Shown piece after piece: positions 58,480 to 64,000 of a DNA stretch of 64,000 nt. The notes below the pieces were generated by a model, which saw only the letters and a list, made by a program, of their open reading frames with translations, was not told where the DNA came from and ran no database searches. The stretch's first letter is position 1. Each line of letters opens with the position of its first letter. The translations under genes were made by a program, and so were the position numbers. Origin of the DNA: Bradyrhizobium sp. U87765 SZCCT0048 (GTDB lineage: Bacteria > Pseudomonadota > Alphaproteobacteria > Rhizobiales > Xanthobacteraceae); assembly GCF_018131225.1 (NCBI RefSeq), contig NZ_JAFCMM010000005.1, forward strand, positions 620,001-684,000, written 5' to 3'.

Positions 58480-60453
58480 ATGTTTCGCCGGCTTTCGGTC
58501 AGCCTTCGCATCTACTGCATCATCGGCCTCAGCTTCTGCTGCCTGATGGGCCTCGCGGTGATGCAGGCCAGTACTCTCTCCCGGGCGCTCAAGGAGCAGC
58601 GCCAGAGCGAACTGAGCCATCTGGCGCAACTCGCGCTCGGCTTCGCCCAGGAAGAGCACGACAAGGTGCGTCAGGGCCAAGCGACAGACGAGGCCGCGCG
58701 CGCCAGCGCCGCGGCGCGGATTGCGAAGCTGCGCTACGGCAAGGGCGACTATTTCTGGATCAACGATTTCGGACCGCGGATGATCATGCATCCGGAGAAG
58801 ACCGAGCTCAACGGCAAGGACCTCGGCGGCATCAAGGATCCCAACGGCAAGCATCTCTTCGTCGCGTTCGTCGACGAGGTCAAGAAGAACGGCGCGGGCT
58901 TCGTCGATTACCAATGGCCGAAGCCGGGCAAGGATGCGCCGCAGCCCAAGCTGTCCTACGTCGTCGGCTTCCAGCCCTGGAACTGGATCATCGGCACCGG
59001 CGTCTATATCGACGACCTCGACGCGCAGGTGTGGCAGAGCATTCGCGAGGTGGCGATCGTCGCCGGCATCGTCATGGCGCTGCTCGGCGTGGTGACGATC
59101 CTGATCGCGCGCAAAATCTCCTCGGCGATGGTGTCGATGACGTCGGCGCTGACGCGTCTCGGCGAGGGCGATTTCGCCATCGCCCTGCCGGGACTGTCGC
59201 GCCGCGACGAACTCGGCGACATGGCGCGTTCGATCGACCAGTTCCGGCTGCGCGCCGCCGAGAAGGCGCGCGCCGAAGCCGTGCTGGAGGAGGAACGGCG
59301 GCAGGCGGCGGAGGAATTCAAGCGCCGGGCGTTGCAGGACATGGCTGATACCGTGGAGCGCGAGACCACCAATGCGGTGGCGCAGGTCTCCGCCGGCACC
59401 GAGCGCATGGCGGCGAACGCCGTCCACATGACCGGCACGGCGGTGCAGCTCGGCAAGAACAGCGCCAGCGTCGCGGCGGCCGCCGAGCAAGCCCTGGCGA
59501 ACGCGCAGACGGTCGCCGCGGCGTCGTCGCAGCTCAGCGCCTCGATCGCCGAGATCGCCAGCCAGGTCAATTCATCGAAGGCGCTGACCGCGGAGGCGGT
59601 GTCGGCGTCGGAGCAGGCCCAGACGATTATCGGCCGACTGTCGCAGGCGGCGGACCGGGTCGGCACCGTGACCAAGCTGATCAGCGAGATCGCCAGCCAG
59701 ACCAACCTGCTGGCGCTCAACGCCACCATCGAGGCGGCGCGCGCCGGCGAGGCCGGCCGCGGTTTTGCGGTCGTCGCCTCCGAGGTCAAGTCGCTGGCAC
59801 AGCAGACGGCGAACGCCACCGGCGAAATCTCGCAGCAGATCGCCGAGATCCAGGACGCGACGCGGGAGTCGGTCGCCTCGATCACCGCCATCGGCAAGGC
59901 GATCGGTCATGTCGAGAGCGTCTCCTCGGCGATCGCATCCGCGATCGAGGAGCAGAATGCGGTCACCCGCGAGATCGCCCGCACGGTCGACGAGACCTCC
60001 GGCGCGGCACGCGAAGTCGCGAGCCAGATCGCGACGGTGTCCCAGGAAGCGGTCGAGACCGGGCGTCGCGCGTCGGACATCCAGAACGGCTCCACGGAAA
60101 TTGCAGGCAAGGTCGACGACCTGCGCACCATCCTGGTGCGCGTGATCCGCACCTCGACCACGGACGTCGATCGCCGGACCGAGCCTCGCATCGCCATCGG
60201 GCATGCCGGGCGGGTGATCAGGGATGGTCGTGTCGTGCCGGTGCGGGTGCGCGAGTTGTCGGCCGCGGGAGCGACGCTCGAGGGACTGGCTGGCTGCCAG
60301 GTCGGTGCGTCGCTGATGCTGGAGATCGATCGCTTTGGCGGTCCGTTCGGGGCGAGCGTGGCGCGGATCGACGGCGGCGATACGTTTGTTCGTTTCTCGG
60401 CAGCGGATGCCGGCCGCGTGCGACACCTGCTGGCATCCGAACAGGCGGCCTGA
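58480..60453 (+). CDS. Chemoreceptor (sCache-HAMP-MA) with C-terminal PilZ domain
   Basis: A 657-residue methyl-accepting chemotaxis protein. First helix at 10-30; periplasmic single-Cache sensor with KGDYFWINDFGPRMIMHP (40-180); second helix about 188-212; HAMP; then a long coiled-coil signalling domain whose tip is ISEIASQTNLLALNATIEAA, near-perfect to the MCP hairpin consensus. After it comes a PilZ domain (564-657) with RTEPR (Arg566-x3-Arg570) and ELSAAG (592-597) in place of (D/N)xSxxG, the cyclic di-GMP-binding motifs, one with Asp/Asn replaced by Glu. Receptor output could thus be tuned by cyclic di-GMP. The sensor type suggests small carboxylates as ligands, but that is inference. 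Confidence 0.93.
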   Translation: MFRRLSVSLRIYCIIGLSFCCLMGLAVMQASTLSRALKEQRQSELSHLAQLALGFAQEEHDKVRQGQATDEAARASAAARIAKLRYGKGDYFWINDFGPRMIMHPEKTELNGKDLGGIKDPNGKHLFVAFVDEVKKNGAGFVDYQWPKPGKDAPQPKLSYVVGFQPWNWIIGTGVYIDDLDAQVWQSIREVAIVAGIVMALLGVVTILIARKISSAMVSMTSALTRLGEGDFAIALPGLSRRDELGDMARSIDQFRLRAAEKARAEAVLEEERRQAAEEFKRRALQDMADTVERETTNAVAQVSAGTERMAANAVHMTGTAVQLGKNSASVAAAAEQALANAQTVAAASSQLSASIAEIASQVNSSKALTAEAVSASEQAQTIIGRLSQAADRVGTVTKLISEIASQTNLLALNATIEAARAGEAGRGFAVVASEVKSLAQQTANATGEISQQIAEIQDATRESVASITAIGKAIGHVESVSSAIASAIEEQNAVTREIARTVDETSGAAREVASQIATVSQEAVETGRRASDIQNGSTEIAGKVDDLRTILVRVIRTSTTDVDRRTEPRIAIGHAGRVIRDGRVVPVRVRELSAAGATLEGLAGCQVGASLMLEIDRFGGPFGASVARIDGGDTFVRFSAADAGRVRHLLASEQAA

Positions 60454-60486
60454 GGCTGCGGCGCGCCGGGGACGCTGTCGCCGGCC

Positions 60487-60816
60487 TCAGCCGCAATTGT
60501 AGTGCGGACCGATCGGGGTGTAGGTCCAGCACGGGCCGAAGCCGCCGCCGTTCCAGCGGCCGCGGTAATAGCCGGGATAGCCGTACCAGCGATTGAAGGG
60601 ATCGCGCTCGCGCGCCACGCGCCGCTCCCACTCGATCCGTTCCGGCGAGCGCACGCCGGGCAGGAAGCCGTAGCCCTGCCAGCGTGTCGTCTTGTGCCGC
60701 CTGTGCCGCGCGGCGGCGTCCGCCGTCGTCACCAGCAGGGCGGTCAGCGCCACGGCGCAGACGGCCAGGGCGATTCGTGGTCCGGTGCGGGAAAGCATGA
60801 TGGAGGATCCGTTCAT
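60487..60816 (-). CDS. Small secreted aromatic/glycine-rich protein
   Basis: A 109-residue protein with a signal peptide (RIALAVCAVALTALLVTTADAA), then a basic stretch (ARHRRHKTTRW) and a Gly/Tyr/Trp/Pro-rich tail (WYGYPGYYRGRWNGGGFGPC) ending in PHYNCG, with two cysteines that could pair. It resembles the many short, secreted, Tyr-Gly-rich proteins of rhizobia with no known role. Its ATG overlaps the stop of the 47-residue gene upstream (ATGA), which fixes the start and shows translational coupling. Confidence 0.7.
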   Translation of the reverse strand: MNGSSIMLSRTGPRIALAVCAVALTALLVTTADAAARHRRHKTTRWQGYGFLPGVRSPERIEWERRVARERDPFNRWYGYPGYYRGRWNGGGFGPCWTYTPIGPHYNCG

Positions 60817-60956
60817 CGCAGCCTGTTGCGGCTGCTGAAGTCGATCATGTCGCGGCCGGACCTGGAGAAAGGCCCGTAGACGCCATAGGCGATTTCGCCG
60901 GCGGCAAGCACCAGCATCACCAGGGCGAGGGCGACGAAAAAGGAACGGTCTTCCAT
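60813..60956 (-). CDS. 47-residue single-pass membrane protein
   Basis: A small frame not long enough for routine calling: MEDRSFFVALALVMLVLAA then GEIAYGVYGPFSRSGRDMIDF and SSRNRLR. One transmembrane helix near the N-terminus and a basic tail. Its stop overlaps the start of the secreted protein gene by four bases, the main evidence that it is real. Function unknown; the pair may act in the envelope. Confidence 0.6.
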   Translation of the reverse strand: MEDRSFFVALALVMLVLAAGEIAYGVYGPFSRSGRDMIDFSSRNRLR

Positions 60957-61360
60957 GCACGGCTCGTGACTGGACAGGCCTGCGCCTGCCATTCGGGTGC
61001 GCCGAACCTATCGTGCCCGTCGCCGCCGGGCAAATCCTTCGGAGCATCGCGGCAGCGGTGAAACGGCGCGGCGTCCTGCATGGTGGCGGGCAATGTCAGG
61101 ACACGATCACGCATTCGTCAGTGGACGGCTGGCGCATCGGCGCTGCCACAGATTGCCGAAACTCGACCTGCGTCGGCCGCGCGGAGATCGAGTCGGGCTC
61201 GACGGCAAACCGACCGGAACGAGGCGCCGCGCGGCAAGGGCCGGCATGGCGGTGGGGCCATGGGGGGATGGGGGGAGGCCGCAGATTCTAGCTGGTGAGG
61301 CAGCCGGTTGCCGCTATCATCCGTTCAGCCGGCCGGGCGCGGCCGGAGGGAGACCGACCC
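60957..61360. other. Gap without recognised gene
   Basis: 404 bases between divergent units. Several open frames run through it on the plus strand but with Arg/Gly-rich, shadow-like composition. The G-rich block at 61250-61275 and GGAGGGAGACC at 61343-61353 (ribosome site of the next gene) are the only marks. Confidence 0.35.
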
Positions 61361-61558
61361 ATGACCTTCGCTTCCCTGGCTGAACTCGACAGGCGGATCG
61401 CCATCGTTCGCGACAACATCCGGCAACTGGTGGAGCAGGCCGCGGCCGTCTCCGGCGGCAACAACGAGGCGCTGGTCGCCGACCGCATCGCCCAGCAGAC
61501 CGAGGAGCTCGAGCGCCTGACAAAGGCACGGGACGAGTTGCTGGCGCAGAAGCCGTGA
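61361..61558 (+). CDS. Small helical protein coupled to deoxyribosyltransferase gene
   Basis: A 65-residue, mostly helical and charged protein (FASLAELDRRIAIVRDNIRQ, then LVEQAAAVSGGNNE and RIAQQTEELERLTKARDELL) with heptad-like spacing, probably a short coiled coil. GGAGGGAG precedes the ATG. Its stop overlaps the GTG start of the next gene (GTGA), so the two are made together; it may be a partner or stabiliser of that enzyme. Family not recognised. Confidence 0.7.
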   Translation: MTFASLAELDRRIAIVRDNIRQLVEQAAAVSGGNNEALVADRIAQQTEELERLTKARDELLAQKP

Positions 61559-62079
61559 TCGCGCGCGCGCAGGTCTACCTCGCGGGCCCCGGGGTGTTCC
61601 GCCGCGATGTCGTCGAGTTCGCCGCCATGGTCAAGCAGGTCTGCCGCGCGCATGGCCTTTCGCCGCTGTGGCCGATGGACAACGAGATCGAGGCCGAGGC
61701 CGACAAGGCGCGCCAGGCCGACCATATCCGCCGCGCCAACGAGGACATGGTGCGCCGCGCCGACGCCGTGGTGGCGGAGATCTCGCCGTTTCGCGGCCCC
61801 AACATGGACCCGGGCACCGCCTACGAGATCGGCTTCGCGGTGGCGCTCGGCAAGCCGGTGTTCGCCTGGACTGCCGATCCGCGCACCTTGCTGGAGCGCA
61901 CCGTCGACGGCGCGGCACAGGAGCATGCCGGCGTGGTCTATGACGGCGCGATGATGGCGATCGAGGATTTCGGCCTCGGCGAGAACCTGATGATCGCCAC
62001 CGCCGTGCGTCACGTGTTCGCGTCGTTGCGTGAGGCGGTGGCGGCCTGCGCCGATCATCTCGGCGGCGTGCGGCGCTGA
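61555..62079 (+). CDS. Nucleoside 2-deoxyribosyltransferase-like protein
   Basis: A 174-residue enzyme of the nucleoside 2-deoxyribosyltransferase family, which swaps or hydrolyses the base of a deoxynucleoside. It begins ARAQVYLAGPGVF (the YLAGP motif), has a mid-part LWPMDNEI and ANEDMVRRADAVVAEI, and the catalytic Glu in MDPGTAYEIGFAVALGKPV. The start is GTG, overlapping the stop of the small helical protein by four bases. In salvage it would act on deoxynucleosides; some relatives are dCMP or base-modified nucleotide hydrolases, and the sequence does not decide. Confidence 0.87.
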   Translation: MIARAQVYLAGPGVFRRDVVEFAAMVKQVCRAHGLSPLWPMDNEIEAEADKARQADHIRRANEDMVRRADAVVAEISPFRGPNMDPGTAYEIGFAVALGKPVFAWTADPRTLLERTVDGAAQEHAGVVYDGAMMAIEDFGLGENLMIATAVRHVFASLREAVAACADHLGGVRR

Positions 62080-62101
62080 AGCCGACGATGTGGAGAGCGA
62101 G

Positions 62102-63286
62102 TCACCGCGCGAGGTCGTGCGCTGCCTGCCGCGGTTCGCCGCGCTGCGCCGTGCTCCAGCGCCAGGTCCGCCCGTAACGGGTGAGCGGCTCCTCGACCAG
62201 CCTGGTCATGCCCCAGCCGACGAGCACGCAGACCGGCAGCGCGGCGATGGTCACCGCCCACTGCGCCGGGGTGCCGAGGCCCGGCGTGGCGCCGAGCAGG
62301 AGGCCGTGCATCAGGCCGAGGATCGGCAGATGCGTCAGGTACAGGCAGTAGCCGTTGTTGCCGAAGAACTGCAGCGTCTTCGAGCGGAAGCGTGCGGCTT
62401 CCGGCGTGCCGAGCACGATGCACAGCAGGAAGGCGGCGCAGCCGGCGCCGATCAGCAGCGCGCCGAAGGTGTCGTAGACGCGGGTGTCGACGATGCGCAG
62501 CGCCAGCGCGGCGACGATCAGCACCAGCGGCGCGACGCGGATCGCCGGGACGAAGCGCGGCCAGTCGATCGTCCGGGTGGTGATGGCGATCGCCGCCAGC
62601 ACGCCGCAGGCCAGGATGTCGGCGCGGCCCGGCAGCAGCACCAGCGCCGCCATCGGCGAGTGGCCGCCGAAGGCGATCGTCCCGCGCAGCACCAGCGCAC
62701 CGAGCGTCGCGACGGTGAGGATGCGCACGATCCAGCGCCGCGGCGCGAACACGATCAGCGCCGGCACCAGCAGATAGAAGTGCTCCTCGACCGCGAGCGT
62801 CCAGGTCGGGGCCAGCCAGTGGGCGCCGATGCTGTCGGTCGCCACCATGAAGATGTTCTGCACGAACGTCAGGTAGCCCCACAGCGGGATCGCGTCCGAC
62901 GCCTCGGTCCATGGATAGGGCAGCGCGCGGTACAGCAGCGTGACGGCGAGCAGGGTGAGAACGTAGGCGGGGACGATGCGGCAGGCGCGGCGGACATAGA
63001 ACACGGCGAAGAAGTTGGCATGGGCGCGGCGCTCGAGGATCAGCTTGCCGATCAGGAAGCCGCTCAGCACGAAGAAGATGTCGACCGCCAGCCAGCCGAC
63101 CATGATCGCGCGCAGGCCGTGCTCCACCTCGCCGAAATAGTGCGACAGGATCACCATGATGGTGGCGAGGCCGCGCAGGCCGTCGAGCGCGGGGATGCGG
63201 CGGGCCTCCGGATGCTCCGCCGCCACGGCCGTGGCGGGCGGTGTGGTGGTGCGGCCCGCGGGCAGGGCGGTCGCGATGTCGGTCAT
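62102..63286 (-). CDS. Acyltransferase family 3 membrane protein
   Basis: A 394-residue multi-pass O-acyltransferase of the Acyltransferase_3 (OafA/YrhL) family. Marks are RIPALDGLRGLATIMVILSHYFG (in part; the His is the catalytic candidate), DIFFVLSGFLIGKLILERR, RIVPAYVL, WTLAVEEHFYLLVP and YCLYLTHLPILG. About ten helices. AGGAGAG lies ahead of the ATG at 63284-63286. It is a different branch from the acyltransferase at 9.5 kb, with the longer RI.ALDGLRG opening. The acceptor is probably a surface polysaccharide or lipid. Confidence 0.9.
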   Translation of the reverse strand: MTDIATALPAGRTTTPPATAVAAEHPEARRIPALDGLRGLATIMVILSHYFGEVEHGLRAIMVGWLAVDIFFVLSGFLIGKLILERRAHANFFAVFYVRRACRIVPAYVLTLLAVTLLYRALPYPWTEASDAIPLWGYLTFVQNIFMVATDSIGAHWLAPTWTLAVEEHFYLLVPALIVFAPRRWIVRILTVATLGALVLRGTIAFGGHSPMAALVLLPGRADILACGVLAAIAITTRTIDWPRFVPAIRVAPLVLIVAALALRIVDTRVYDTFGALLIGAGCAAFLLCIVLGTPEAARFRSKTLQFFGNNGYCLYLTHLPILGLMHGLLLGATPGLGTPAQWAVTIAALPVCVLVGWGMTRLVEEPLTRYGRTWRWSTAQRGEPRQAAHDLAR

Positions 63287-63644
63287 GGGAACGCTCTCCT
63301 GCCAGGAATCGGCCAGGGATCTTCTCGCCCCCTGAAAATTCAGCGGCGATGGTCTCACATTGCCCGTCAACAAATGGTTCGCGCGGGCGGAAGGCTGTTC
63401 GCGGAGAGGTATTTGGATGCTGCTTTGTCTGATGTGTCGCGGCCGGCGGGGCGCCGGGTGGCGTCCCCTGCCGGCGCCGCGGCAGGTGTCGGTCGGGGCT
63501 TTCGCGAGGCTGCCTGCGGCAATGTGCGGAAGGCCGCGGCCGGCGGCTGTTAGGGCCTATTTCACCAATTGCCGATAGCAGGGGTATTATTTTGCGGTGC
63601 TTCCCTGGCGCCGCGCGCCCCCAGTCGCCCAGGAAAGGTGCACG
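63287..63644. other. Gap before the last chemoreceptor gene
   Basis: 358 bases. AGGAAAGG at 63631-63638 is the ribosome site of the chemoreceptor gene. No other feature recognised. Confidence 0.35.
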
Positions 63645-64000
63645 ATGCTCGGCAATTTGCGGATCTCTTCCAAGCTCATGATCATGGTGTGCCTCGCGGT
63701 GCTCGGCATCGGCGCGGTGGCCGCGGTCGGACTGTCGACGCTCAAGAGCAATCTGCTGGAGGATCGCAAGGCCAAGCTGCAGGATCTCGTGCGCGTGACC
63801 CAGCAGGCGCTCGACTTCGACCGCGAGACGGCGAAGAAGGCGGGACTGTCCGAGGCGGAGATGCTGGAGCGCAGCAAGACGCTGCTGCGCAGCCTGCGGT
63901 TCGGCAAGGACAACGACTACTTTTACGCCCTCGACATGAGCGGCAACGTGGTCGCCCACCCCAATCCCAAGGTCGAGGGCAAGAACCTGATGAACACCCC
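63645..64000 (+). CDS. Chemoreceptor, 5' part (runs off window)
   Basis: The first 118 codons of a methyl-accepting chemotaxis protein. A transmembrane helix (LMIMVCLAVLGIGAVAAVGL) is followed by a helical linker and the beginning of a single-Cache sensor (FGKDNDYFYALDMSGNVVAHP, NPKVEGKNLMNT). The KDNDYFYALD block is the same sensor type as in the PilZ-linked receptor at 58.5 kb, though the two differ clearly in sequence. The HAMP and signalling domains must lie beyond position 64000. Confidence 0.85.
   Translation, partial: MLGNLRISSKLMIMVCLAVLGIGAVAAVGLSTLKSNLLEDRKAKLQDLVRVTQQALDFDRETAKKAGLSEAEMLERSKTLLRSLRFGKDNDYFYALDMSGNVVAHPNPKVEGKNLMNT

Noticed and set aside
61013..61291. Possible 92-residue gene in the gap before the small helical protein
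   Set aside because: No ribosome site, Gly/Arg-rich end and no coding-like codon pattern; overlapping frames look equally open.
62030..63553. Plus-strand open frame of 507 codons over the last acyltransferase
   Set aside because: Antisense shadow rich in Gln, Arg and His; the minus strand carries the full Acyltransferase_3 pattern.

Overview
The window comes from a GC-rich alphaproteobacterium, most likely of the Bradyrhizobium/Rhodopseudomonas group (order Hyphomicrobiales). The evidence is a RegB/RegA redox pair, a cyo quinol oxidase operon carrying its own SURF1 gene, an FnrN/AadR-type oxygen regulator with two anaeroboxes, and two intergenic palindromic repeats of a kind I know from Bradyrhizobiaceae genomes. 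Genus and replicon cannot be fixed from this sequence alone. No rRNA, tRNA, CRISPR array or intact insertion sequence was seen.

Layout. 1-9.3 kb is a respiratory block: regA, regB, SURF1 and cyoDCBA on the minus strand, with a divergent MFS carrier. 9.5-14.6 kb holds an acyltransferase and a small metal-uptake-like unit: a His/Cys-rich DUF2946 protein, a TonB-dependent receptor and an exported DJ-1/PfpI protein with isonitrile-hydratase-type active-site residues. 14.6-18.9 kb is minus strand: an internally deleted Ldh_2 dehydrogenase, a methyltransferase, three tiny membrane proteins ending at a strong terminator, a perfect CRP-type site and a Crp-family regulator. 19.3-24.3 kb is a tightly packed three-gene operon of cytochrome P450, a large two-domain membrane protein and a DyP peroxidase.

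24.3-27.4 kb looks accessory. The last 156 bases of the DyP gene occur again exactly 1,900 bases downstream, and the two copies flank an ankyrin-repeat gene; an Imm32-like small gene and a GNAT gene follow. 27.4-33.2 kb carries an XRE regulator with a divergent epimerase, two serine hydrolases, a frameshifted DUF1330 gene and a second Crp-type regulator. 33.3-46.0 kb is a catabolic region. A citrate-synthase-fold protein with an N-terminal HTH, which lacks two catalytic histidines, lies divergent to a DUF1302 outer-membrane protein across an operator-rich gap. Then comes a nine-kilobase operon (MFS, HD protein, CaiB-type CoA transferase, CitE-like lyase, MFS, IclR regulator, two MmgE/PrpD proteins with Tat signals). 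Together they suggest uptake, CoA activation and lyase cleavage of a hydroxylated or unsaturated organic acid that I cannot identify.

46.0-52.6 kb has a cyclase-AAA-TPR signalling protein, an ABC binding protein, a DUF1080 protein and a secreted cupin. 52.6-56.0 kb is an oxygen-response cluster: fnrN, a 33-residue membrane protein, a universal stress protein and a CBS-BON protein, with FNR/FixK-like boxes in each promoter gap. 56.0-64.0 kb has an AraC regulator, an HD-GYP protein with a degenerate receiver, a chemoreceptor with a C-terminal PilZ domain, small envelope proteins, a nucleoside deoxyribosyltransferase-like protein, an acyltransferase and the start of a second chemoreceptor.
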